Shown piece after piece: positions 47,701 through 56,805 of a stretch of 64,000 nt of DNA. Each line of letters opens with the position of its first letter. Within the stretch, counting starts at the first letter, position 1. The stretch lies in contig NC_060248.1 of assembly GCF_921293095.1 (NCBI RefSeq), forward strand, positions 132,382,972 through 132,446,971. The letters run 5' to 3'. This DNA comes from Ischnura elegans. Lineage: Eukaryota; Arthropoda; Insecta; Odonata; Coenagrionidae. The notes below the pieces were generated by a model. That model was not told the DNA's origin. It saw nothing but the letters and a program-made list of their open reading frames with translations, and searched no databases. The position numbers and the translations under genes were made by a program.

Positions 47701-48820
47701 ACACTAAGTAACTTATATCATGTCGTTTTTTGAAGCTTCTACATTGTGAATCTAAAGTCAAACCTTGCACCAATTTGCAACCCCGAATTTTAAATTGTTT
47801 TTTCGAACGCACGGACGACTCCGGTTCTGGCCGGCGGCGGCGGAGAGTACGGCGACGCGGCAAGCGGGTGGATGCAATATGGTCTCATTCACTTTTATGT
47901 GTGGATAACAGATATATTAGTGACAGAAAATAATCACCAGAAAGTAAAATTTATAAATATTGCTACGAATGACTCTCATTATGCAATCGTTGGGCACTGC
48001 AAGAGGTGCACTGAAAGGTTTCTTTCTTTGAGTGCATTCCATGGAGAATGGACTTAAATCGCGTGCTTAAACTGGGGAAACGGACTCTTTTATTAACTAA
48101 CAAGCTCTATTTCTAGGCAAGAGCCCTCGATGATCCATGGCCTCCACTTCCTAACCTGCCATACATATTTAAAGGCCTTCGGACAACGGTCGTTTTATAG
48201 TATTGTTGTAGTGCCGAGTCCTTCGAACTTGTTTTTGGTTTGAACTCCTTTTAGCTTTAAAAGCTTCGGAAGGCATATTACTCACATCGAATAATGTATT
48301 CTTTCTAAGAATATCAGTTCATTTTAATCTATGTCTTATGCTCAATATAAAGTATTGATTTAAATCTCCTACCTATATATCAACGTCATTATTCTTAATG
48401 AACTGCGCTGCTGACAAAATGGTAATTTTTCAGGAATATTTTACCATAAAAACATAACATAAACAAAAGCAACACAATTTACGCTTTTCCCAACTAACAT
48501 TCTGCAATTAGCACTGTCAGCAATAAAAGGTTACTGTTTTTCATTCACTATCTGACGAGTTTTTATCACTTTCACTGTCTGAGCTAAAGCATTGTTTTCC
48601 TTTTTCAAAAACAGATCCATGACATTGTTCGGTAAGCTGTGTGTTTCCTCCAGTTTAATTGGCATAATTTTTGTCATTATCAGTTATGACATTAGGAGTT
48701 GTCTTCGAAATAAATCCCTATTTGTGGCCACTCGTGCCATTTTTCTAGTCAACCGTTCACGGAACTTTCTCACGTCCTTATATCGTGCCTATATTGCTTC
48801 CCCTGTCAGTTGTCGCAATT
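44751..48820. other. Non-coding stretch, nothing certain
   Basis: Includes a run of 13 C at 46348-46360. Positions 47240-47500 are reminiscent of repeated arthropod sequence, but there is no second copy here and no terminal structure, so I leave them unassigned. No gene recognised. Confidence 0.4.
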
Positions 48821-48827
48821 AAGAATG

Positions 48828-48981
48828 GACTGAAACAAAACCCAGTACTATTCCACAAACTTTTTTATTATTAGCTGTCAACTACTTGATAAAGACTTGA
48901 TAATGACGTTATAAACGTCGAAACTAGTTGACAGTTGATAATAAAAAGTTTGTGGAATACGATTGGGTTTTGTTTCACCAT
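48828..48981 (+). mobile_element. Penelope-derived inverted pair (foldback)
   Basis: The left arm (about 48828-48884) and the right arm (about 48925-48981) are reverse complements. Landmarks: TGAAACAAAACCCA, ATTCCACAAAC, TTTTTTATTATTA and CTGTCAACTA with their mirrors. The 40 bp apex contains a complete hammerhead-like motif. I could not find a convincing target duplication, so the outer limits are approximate. Confidence 0.7.
48890..48940 (+). ncRNA. Hammerhead-like motif, PLE family P1
   Basis: TTGATAAT at 48897-48904, 6 bp stem II GACGTT/AACGTC with loop ATA, GAA at 48920-48922, self-complementary ACTAGT, then T and GACAG. The core shows the same C3-to-U and G8-to-A combination as 10345-10386. 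Stem I pairing is poor. Confidence 0.5.
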
Positions 48982-49299
48982 GAACAGTGCCAAAAACGGA
49001 AAAAAGGTTTTTAAATGTGGGTGAAATACACAAACAAATTATTTGTATTAAAAAGGAACAACTGAAAAACACAAGAACAAAATAAACCGAATGTGCCTCA
49101 ACGGAATGCAGAGGGAACAGAGGAAGAGGGGGATAGAAGTGAGGACGGTTGGGATGCCTTTGTCTTTGGAGAGAGAGTAGAACAGAGAACGCTGGGATAT
49201 TGACAGCCGATATTTAGGAATTTAAAGCAACAGACTATTACGTGTGGTGCATGCGAGGAGGAATAAGTAGAGGGTAAAGTTTAATGGATAGGAGACAGT

Positions 49300-49530
49300 G
49301 GCGTAGCCAGGAATTTGGTTCGGGGAAGGGGGGGGTCCAAATCCAGGGGTTTTCAATATTTTTGAAAAACATGGTTCTAAGTAAAGGGTTTTAAACTAAT
49401 TTGAACACCTTTTATTATCGAAATGACTTCATTTGTTGAAGAAATGTTTTGTAAAATCACGATTTTTTAACATTTTGTCTTATTTTTTGAAGGAAAATAA
49501 TTGCGTTTTTATATTTCGGGGGGGGGGGGG
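49300..49530 (+). mobile_element. hAT-like MITE end, partial
   Basis: AGTGGCGTAGCCAGGAATTTGG at its left is a close relative of the terminal repeats of the M1 and M3 elements. G-runs at 49329-49336 and 49518-49530 resemble those inside M1. The right terminus is not found. Confidence 0.5.
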
Positions 49531-49689
49531 TCGGGAGGGGGTGATAGGAGAGTGAGACCACTCCGAATTCTGAAGAGGAACTTGAAATTGCATGACTATG
49601 AGTCGGTGGGAGAGGATTCCTACTTGTAGGGAGGAGAGGAGACATGTGAGGGAGGAAATTCGGTGAACGAGTTAACCGCACGATGGAGT

Positions 49690-49972
49690 GGTGTCGTGGA
49701 GGGGGCGATCCATTGGGGTGCAGTGTTCGAGGATATGAAGGACCGCAGCCGAAAAATCCAGACCGGAGGATAAGGTGATCGTTGTTATCGATGCGGCGGT
49801 AAAGAAGCCCATAAATAACCATGGCCTTCCTTACGATGTTGTTGATGTGGCCGTGAAAGTTGAGTTTGGTGTCCAGCTGTACGCTTCGGTCAGATTGGGA
49901 ACTCACGTAAGGGATTGGGAAAAGAGAACAGCAATTATTATAACAGATGCAATAGGGATTTTTAAGCTCCAC
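49690..49972 (-). pseudogene. Possible LINE reverse-transcriptase thumb fragment
   Basis: The minus-strand frame contains VQLDTKLNFHGHINNIVRKA followed by GLLYRR. This resembles the LGV.LD..L.F..HI..I..KA....G...R block just after the palm of LINE reverse transcriptases. The rest of the 171-residue frame is Pro/Ser/His-rich and looks like read-through of a purine-rich + strand, not protein sequence. Short evidence only. Confidence 0.5.
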
Positions 49973-50065
49973 TGGCTGAGGGATTTTTATTTTCTTTATA
50001 GTTGGTAAAGGTTTCCAACTTAAATAGGTATAGGAGATATTCTGTGTGCTGGCATCATTCTTTAC

Positions 50066-50512
50066 CTGGAATCCGGTGCCGAAAGACTTAATGCGCGAAC
50101 TGAATAAAATACAAAGGAAGGCTGCGCGTTACGTCAAAAACCGCTACGGACGTACAGACAGCGTTACTCAGATGTTAAGCGAATTAGGCTGGGAGCCGCT
50201 TGAGACTCGGAGGCTGCGCGCTAGGCTTAGATTGCTTTGACAATTGAGAATGGATATATTTAAGAGCGGCACGGAGAATATAATATTAGAGCCACACTAT
50301 ATTTTCAGGTCCGACAGAAGCGAGAAATTAAAGAGAGATATTTAGCCGAAAGGTTAGATATTAGAATTCGTTTTTCCCCCGAAACCATAAAGGACTTTAA
50401 TAAATGCTAATCGTAATTTTGTATTTCCTTTTTACATGTGTAAATGGCTGGTGTCCTAAGACCCCTGCCACACGCCTTTTAGGCGGCTTGCGGGGTAGTA
50501 TGTAGATGTAGA
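50066..50512 (+). pseudogene. CR1-like LINE 3' end, young fragment
   Basis: Reads KDLMRELNKIQRKAARYVKN, YGRTDSVTQMLSELGWEPLE, RRLRARLRLL, then a stop and the tail MDIFKSGTENIILEPHYIF and RSDRSEKLK, followed by the 3' untranslated tail ending GTAGTATGTAGATGTAGAT. Very similar to 38080-38735 and gives the empty-site reference for the M3 insertion there. Confidence 0.85.
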
Positions 50513-51047
50513 TCTGTTTAAAGAAACAAGTGATCTCTAACACATTATTCTTAAGAGGCAGGTGTGCTTAATCATAGATTTGTTTTCATTTCGCTCTCCC
50601 CGCGCCTCTCCTCACCTGTTTTACTTTTGCGCAGTGGCATTCTCTTCTTATTTTCATTAATTCCATCGAGCAGTTCCTTTCCCGCCCTCACGTCCACCCC
50701 ATCTCTGCATCGAACGGGTGGGGTCGGAGGGGTGAGGGTTAAGGCTTGATGGGTTCTCAAAACGAATGGTTCAAACCTCCCCCGAAGTGATTGGGGAAGA
50801 CTGTCTCCCTATGAACCCTACAAGATATATTCTCCCTCAATCACACCCCCCGAAAACTATTTCTGACGTTGGCTATGTCGCTCCCTTGCCCTGTGCGGCT
50901 CCTTTCATCAGAGCATCATGCCTTACCATGCGATGTATTATCGTCTGTCTCGTCTTTTTCTTGAAGGCTATTTGTACCTTTTAATTTGCCTGTGCTGTCA
51001 ATTGAGAGTGAGTTTGAAAAATAAAGAGATGCGAATTTTCGCGACTC
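50513..51047. other. Non-coding stretch, nothing recognised
   Basis: Pyrimidine-rich tracts at 50580-50720; no gene recognised. Confidence 0.4.
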
Positions 51048-51335
51048 GTCGCCTACTTCTCGAGCTATTCTCGAGGAAAAACAAAACAGCTTTAGCAATC
51101 TCGCAGATAAGCAGCTGTCGTCGACAACTCTTGTTGAGCGGGTCACCGCAAGTTCCTCGACCTTGCGAATGTGGTTCTTTGTTGTTTGCACTAAGGAGTA
51201 CGTTTCCTTCCCTCAACCTTGCAGAACAAGTTAACGAGCCGTAACTCTAATGACGTCACCAACTCATGATAAGTGGGCGGAAACTTTAGTTTTTAAAATT
51301 ATGAGAATATAGCTGAATGAAGACGATTGATCTTC
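51048..51335 (+). repeat. Dispersed repeat R1, copy 3
   Basis: Matches 13229-13570 and 39520-39830: CTCGAGCTATTCTCG, TCTCGCAGATAAGC, GAGCGGGTCACCGCA, GACGTCACCAACTCATGA and AAGTGGGCGG. Same orientation. Confidence 0.65.
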
Positions 51336-52655
51336 GTTTTTACTTATTGTTTCCTTCCAAAGACTGATCTATTTCATTGAGACTTCGGGTCGGAGGCTCC
51401 AATTCCTCATGTTTATTACTGTTCATAGTGCATCCTCAATTCTAAATGAGACCATAATGTGATAGCATGAATATGATGCAAAGGTGAGCGTCTATCTTGG
51501 TTCAAATTACCCCTCCTCACAAATGAACGCATAATATCACGATCTGGACACACTGACAGCTAATTCTGCGATGAAATTCCCCTTCTAAGCGCCTATGCAC
51601 TCACTCCCATCCACCGCCAGCAAAATAGTTTTCTCCCGAAACTACATATATGCGTTTCAATTTTCATGATACTTAAAAGAAAACGGGATCTTTTCAACAA
51701 AACTGTTCTACTTTAAGCCCAATGCAATAATTTAAAAAGGATTCAATTAAAAGTAGCATTCTGGCACCTAATTCAGTAGCTAATAAGGATTTATAATGCC
51801 ATGTTTCTATATGAAAAAATATAACCAGGAATCATTTTAGCTTTCTTTTTATCGATTTCTGCGAGGTTTGCGATATTCATTCACACCATCGCTTTTTAGG
51901 AAACCTCTCACCGTTAATTTTAAGGAATGGGTGAAAAAAATGCAGCTTTTCCCGATGAAACTTACAAGTTCCCGTAATCACAACGCAGATAAATCCTTTC
52001 ATACGATGTTAGGCATTATGCTGGTCTTGGCGCATTGTGGAAGCTTAGTTGATTGTTGACCGCTTGAATTCTGACTGATTTGTGTCGGGCCAAAACCGCG
52101 GGAAAACCTTAGGACGCCTTCGCCAAGCATAAAAATCGTTTAGTTTCGGGGTGGCGACTCCTTTAATTAGGCGTAAATCACACACCCCATGACTTAGCCT
52201 CGAATGAACTCTTCCTTCATCGATCTAAACTAACCCTGAGGTTGATGCACCAAGTAACTGAAACTATGAGTGCTTTTGAGGCAGTGGGTGCGACACGCAG
52301 TTCCGGGAAGAAAACCACAGAAGCCATCAGGAAGGTCATTTAATCAATCGCCACTCACGACTTCATGCGCACACGGACACGTTTTAGTCCCGATTCGTGG
52401 TGTTTTATTGGTTCGCGGCGACGCTCTCTCCTGAAGCAGTGTCTTCCACTGTGACAGTTTTTCCGTTAAGGTTCTTTACTTCCTCTTATCTGAGTAGAAA
52501 GGGAGATCACTGGTAAACAATTACCTGTATATCAGTTTGAAAAAAACAATGCCTCAGTATATTCTCAAATGTTTATGCGCTACATTGGCGGTATATGGGG
52601 AAGTAGACGAAAGTCTACTTTAAAGTGAACTTTTCCAGGAGAGATTTCGTGGAAC
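51336..52655. other. Non-coding stretch, nothing recognised
   Basis: No gene or repeat recognised. Confidence 0.4.
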
Positions 52656-52708
52656 AAAATTAACAACGAAGATATCGAATTTTCCACAAATTTTATTTTA
52701 ACAACTTG

Positions 52709-52766
52709 CTTCACGTGTTTCGATTGTTGCACAATGTTCACTGTGCATCAGTTCATCATCAGGTAC
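52709..52766 (-). ncRNA. Hammerhead-like motif, degenerate
   Basis: Minus strand: CTGATGAT, a long imperfect stem II with GCACA/TGTGC at its tip, TCGAA, then ACACGTG but A where the pairing U of stem III is expected. The core is canonical; the cleavage side looks damaged. Confidence 0.42.
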
Positions 52767-52769
52767 GCA

Positions 52770-53060
52770 GGGGCGGAGCTAAGAATTAAGGCTAGTGGCG
52801 GTTTTAGGCGCAACTAATACTTTTGGGTGTGGGGTATTGCATACTCACCAGGGTAAGTGGGAGTTGTGGGGGCCCTCCTCTAGAAATTTTTAAGATTAAT
52901 GTTTCAAAATGACTAGTTTTACCGCTTTATGACAGATATTTGATTAACACTAACACCATTCTATAAGTAATACTAATCCATTAAGAGAAATGGATTAAAC
53001 TTAAGAATTTCCCTGAACTCTGGGGGATTTTATCCCCCAAAACCCACCCTCGCTGCGCCA
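52770..53060 (+). mobile_element. hAT-like MITE, family M1 copy 3 (best copy)
   Basis: Flanked by a perfect 8 bp direct repeat GGTACGCA (52762-52769 and 53061-53068). Ends GGGGCGGAGC and GCTGCGCCA form a weak inverted repeat. Internal landmarks shared with 3983-4264 and 21340-21563: GGCGCAACTAATAC, TAAGTGGGAGTTGTGGGGGC, AAATGGATTAAACTTAAG and TCCCCCAAAACCCACCCTCG. It inserted right beside the CTGATGAT core of the PLE hammerhead-like motif. Confidence 0.85.
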
Positions 53061-53329
53061 GGTACGCACATAATGATGATCGTATACATTGGGTACATTG
53101 AGTGTGAGAGGGTACATCGGTACTTCATATGATGATTGTGTAACAATGGAAACATGTGCATTAAGCTGCTATAATAAAAATTGTGGGCAATACGATATCT
53201 TTGTTGAACATTTCAAAGGTTTACTTTCTATACTCTGAATACGAGAGCTGAAGTTTCAAAAGTTGAAATGAGTGATTCGTAACGAGAATAAGACAGGATA
53301 CATTAGGTGTCGACCGGGAGTGACGCGTC

Positions 53330-54711
53330 TTCTTAAGGTGGCTCACCGCGATGAAGCGCAAAAACAGCAGCAGCGCAAAATACTCGGTTCCGTGCACCCA
53401 CCCAATGGCTGTCGTTGCGAGAGAGAGAGAGAGAAAAAGACAGACGGTGGGATTCGCGGCGGAGCGGAGCGTCGAAGTCTCCGCTGCGTCCTGAGTGTCG
53501 CCTCCCCCTGTTGCCGCAGATGAAGGCGGAGTCGGGGGCTGCCTCCTTGGGGCTGCCTTCTTGCTCGGAGGGAGGGGCCTCCCCGAAGACGCCTGCCTGC
53601 CCCCCGCATCTCACCGTGCCCCCCGAACTTCCACTTTCCACTCTTGTTCCCTCGCGACGGCGCGAGACCCCCCTCCTCTCTCGCCCGCCAATCGCCGCTC
53701 TACGCGTCTCCATGGCGACGGGAGCCCTGGGCGGACGCGCGCATGCGCACAAAGCGATTCTCTCTCCCTCCCCCTCCCCGCTTCCACCACCTCCCCTCCC
53801 CACCCTTCGGCGCAGACCATCTCTCTCTCGCTCTGGGCTCTAGCGTAGGAGTGGGGGAAGGGGGGAAGAAGGAGGGGAGGGAAGAGGAGGAGAGCCAGGC
53901 CGTCCATTCACGCCAGTCCAGCGGCGATAGTCGTGCTTGCGTGTCCGCGGGAGCCTGTGTCCGTTCGGAGCAGCATTTTTGGCATCTTGAGATCCTTCAT
54001 TTTCTCGGGCCGTGGCATCGGGTTTACCCGTCGACGTCGTGTGGAGCGAGGCCCAATGTGAAACTGTGACTGCTCGTGTGTTGTGCGCGTGTGATGTGAA
54101 CCGCTTCGCGAGCTACCGAATCCGTGTGCAGAGAGGCGCTGTCCGTTGGTGACCGAAAGCGGAAGAAACTCGAGGGAGTACCACTCAAGGGCGATGGACG
54201 TCCGAACCTCCAGGATTCAGAATTAGCCGCATCACCGGAGGACATCATCCCGTTCGATTCTCGTCACTCCCCGAATATCATTAAGTGCTTCTGCCGCGTC
54301 CGGAAGGAATCCGCCGACCGCCGCAGTCTTTCCCTCCCGGCGATCGCGACTCCCGTTGCCCTGTGCAGTGGCCGGTCTCTCGCGGTGACTTCCTCTGCCG
54401 TCGTCTCCAGTGCTTCCGGGTGCGACGGCCCTCCGCCTCCGAGGCGGGATCTGCCCGAGGGTTAGCGGGGAGGGTTTGGAGCGAGGGTCGGCTTGCGCGG
54501 CCGAGGCCCCTAGAGGCCCGGGGGGACCGCCGTCACGGCCGCCAGGATCGCCCTGCTTCCGCGCGCGTTCGCCCGGGCCCCGCCCGACGAAGAGGACCCT
54601 CCCGTGGGGCCGTGGGAGGGCCTGGGGGCGGTGTGTCCCAGCGGAGTCCTGGGCGGGAGGGCGGCCGCCGCTGCTGCGGTTGCTGCTGCCGCCGCCGCCG
54701 CCGCAGGGGCG
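53330..54711 (+). promoter_or_regulatory. CpG island, promoter and 5' leader of Lim1
   Basis: Strongly GC- and CpG-rich compared with both flanks. A (GA)n tract at about 53421-53435 could bind GAGA-type factors, and pyrimidine-rich blocks lie at 53750-53840. Frames on both strands (up to about 156 codons) are products of the composition. No TATA box is evident and I cannot place the transcription start. Upstream ATGs suggest upstream open frames if transcription starts early. An in-frame upstream ATG at 54604 would add 36 residues including a polyalanine run coded by GCC/GCG/GCT repeats at about 54664-54706. Confidence 0.6.
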
Positions 54712-54884
54712 ATGCTGGTCACGTGCGCCGGCTGTGAAAAGCCCATCCTAGACAAGTTCCTGCTCAACGTGAACGACCGCACGTGGCACGCGGAGTGCGT
54801 GCGATGTCACGACTGCCATGGCAACCTCACCGAGAAGTGCTTCTGCCGCGAAGGCAAGCTCTTCTGCAGGAACGACTTCTTCAG
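54712..54884 (+). CDS. Lim1: LIM-homeobox protein Lim1 (LHX1/5), coding exon 1
   Basis: Encodes the N-terminus of a LIM-homeodomain transcription factor that in animals acts in the nucleus, patterning head, limb and neurons. The exon holds a complete first LIM zinc domain. Ligands are C5, C8, H26, C29, C32, C35, C52 and D55, spaced C-x2-C-x17-H-x2-C-x2-C-x2-C-x16-C-x2-D. The [16 protein letters not shown] opening and [11 protein letters not shown] close are diagnostic of the Lhx1/5 group. The start at 54712 is chosen because the family begins two to four residues before CAGC; an in-frame ATG at 54604 is possible but less likely. The exon ends after 57 codons plus two bases at CAG|GTGAGC, a phase 2 donor placed where I recall the family's first intron. 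Residue 45 is Cys where Ser is usual (CFCREGK). LIM2 and the homeodomain must lie beyond the window. Confidence 0.95.
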
Positions 54885-55261
54885 GTGAGCACACAAATGC
54901 ACTCGCCTCTGACTGAGAACGAACGACTGGACGGAATCCAACGACCTCGTCTTGGTCTTCAGTGTAACCTCTCGCATAAGAGCACCCCCCGCTATATTTT
55001 CCACTTTTCCAAAACACGCCCCCGCCCCCATTACATCCCCCCCCCTTGCTACGGCCTTGCTCACATTGGAGGTTCTTCCAAAATTCTGACGATGCAATAT
55101 TTTTATTTAAGAAACAGACTACTACAGGCGTATATGTATCGTCAACAATAACGTATTTAATGATGATAATGCTCTGAGGCCTAAGTTAAGGGATATGGTA
55201 AAAAGGAAAGGATGAAATTAATGCTTGCACCAATTACTCCAAAGTAAGAGCGAAAGGTTTA

Positions 55262-55380
55262 CAGAACCACGCACCCACGCAACAGATTCCCCCGAGGGAA
55301 CAAAGTCCCTCGTCAGTCCCCAGCACATTCCAACTCGCTGAGCCATCGCGAGTTCCCGAAGCTGTATGAAGCAAAAAGTC
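55262..55380 (-). repeat. Possible tRNA-related SINE fragment
   Basis: Minus strand contains GATGGCTCAGCGAGTTGGAA, resembling a pol III A box in a tRNA-derived head, then TGCTGGGGACTGACGAGGGA. No clear B box follows, so this is either a decayed SINE or chance. Confidence 0.35.
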
Positions 55381-55504
55381 CTTTCTTCATTACTGCTTAT
55401 TTTACCGATTTTAATTAATTTAACCAGTCTAGGCGAGATACAGTGGGAGCTTGATATCTTAAAATAAAAATGACCTTGGCACTTTTCCTTAATTATTTTA
55501 ATGC

Positions 55505-55542
55505 GCGTGATGCGTTTCGGCTTGTGGAGTCATCATCTGATT
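55505..55542 (-). ncRNA. Hammerhead-like motif in solitary PLE end
   Basis: Minus strand: CAGATGAT, short stem II (GACT/AGCC with loop CCACA), GAA, ACGCAT, C, ACGCGC. U4 is A, and stem III lost one pair if the ancestor was ACGCGT. The flanking sequence to about 55450 (AATTAAGGAAAAGTGCCAAGG on the minus strand) is probably PLE terminal repeat. No inverted partner seen. Confidence 0.4.
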
Positions 55543-56559
55543 TTAAACGTCAAAGTGAATCTGACTTTAATGCTTGCGTTCGAAAGTTAACTTCCGTGGG
55601 TTCGCCCGCAAATGACAGTTTCTGATTCGGGGCCTTGGATACGCGACGACCAAGAGCTCTCCTGAGAATCGATGGTGGTCCAACCCCCCTAATTCTCCTC
55701 TGGTTCAATATCCCTCATCAGCCGAGTATGTCATTGCTCTTTTTGCATTCCGTTCATTAGGTTCGTTCTGTGGCTCATTGAGGGAGTTATTTCCCGAATA
55801 TCGGTGATATTCAATGCTCGTCCGTCCATCAATGTGGAATCCAAAAGCGCAGAGACTGCAATCCACCGATAGTTCTCGTCTCTTGTCTAGCAGATATGAG
55901 GTTCGGCGGACTTATCGATCCATCCAGCGTCCTCCCTCCACTTTGCTTGCTTTCGTCCCACAAATATAACTGGTTTCATTTTATTTCCCGTCACAACTTT
56001 CGACCCCTTTTCCTGCGACGTCTCCTCGGTTGCTGTGGCGGGGGTCGAACAGTGATCACTTGAGTTCCTTCCCAATGACTATTTTCTTCTCGTTTGAAAT
56101 ATCTCGACTTCGGCTATTTATCTATGAACGCTTCTTTTGAATTATCGGTTATACCTTCCATTTATTTTTACAAATGAGTGATTTTAGCGTTAAGCTGCAA
56201 TTACTAGCGGTGGGGAAAATGTCCAACCACACATAATACTATGTGACGAAGATGCGGTCAATAGCTACGCTCTCATAAGGTGCCGTTTCTCTAAGTAAAA
56301 ACGATGCTATATCTTCGCTATCTAAACAGACTTTGCGTTAATTCTAAACCGTGTCAATAGTATAAATACAGAAACTGCTATTGATGACGAGATTTCAACG
56401 TATTGAAGGCTATGTGCAAGTAGCAAAGGTAGAGTCTTTGACTTATTTGACTTGGGGTATCGGTATTCGAAGTAAGCGACCGATTGCTAAGGTAATCTGC
56501 GCCATGAGCTAAGGTCGAAATAAACCCGGCGTCGCCATTAGCATCCTCTTAATGAAACA

Positions 56560-56805
56560 CGCCGAAGTGTTCAAGGCTCAGCATCCCATGCGACGGGCCG
56601 AGGGCTGGACTGGGAGAGCACTCTGCGAAACACTCAAGTGGGGATCGCATATTATTTGACGTAAACTCCCCTCCACAGCCGCATCACGATAATCACACAT
56701 TCATCCATGGCCCGAATGGTGAAAATCCAACCTACTAAGGCGTGACTCGAACCTGCGACCCTCGGGTAAATAGGCGAGGAAGTTATCCCACCGATGTCAT
56801 TAAAA
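56560..56805 (-). repeat. Possible tRNA-derived SINE
   Basis: On the minus strand a B-box-like GCAGGTTCGAGTCACGCC follows a TCGGTGGGATAACTTCCTCG stretch at tRNA-like spacing, then a unique body of about 200 bp. No 3' repeat or target duplication was confirmed. Confidence 0.45.

Larger units (their letters stand above)
52659..53213 (-). mobile_element. Penelope inverted pair interrupted by hAT MITE
   Basis: The left arm 52659-52740 (AACGAAGATATCGAATTTTC onward) and the right arm 53137-53213 (ending AATACGATATCTTTGTTGAAC) are reverse complements with about 80% identity by eye. Between them lie a hammerhead-like motif on the minus strand and the M1 element 52770-53060. Outer target duplication not found. 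Confidence 0.65.

Noticed and set aside
53333..54069. Several frames of 88-156 codons on both strands in the Lim1 CpG island
   Set aside because: They overlap in nearly every frame, are Arg/Pro/Gly/Ser-rich as expected from GC-rich DNA without stops, and show no domain.
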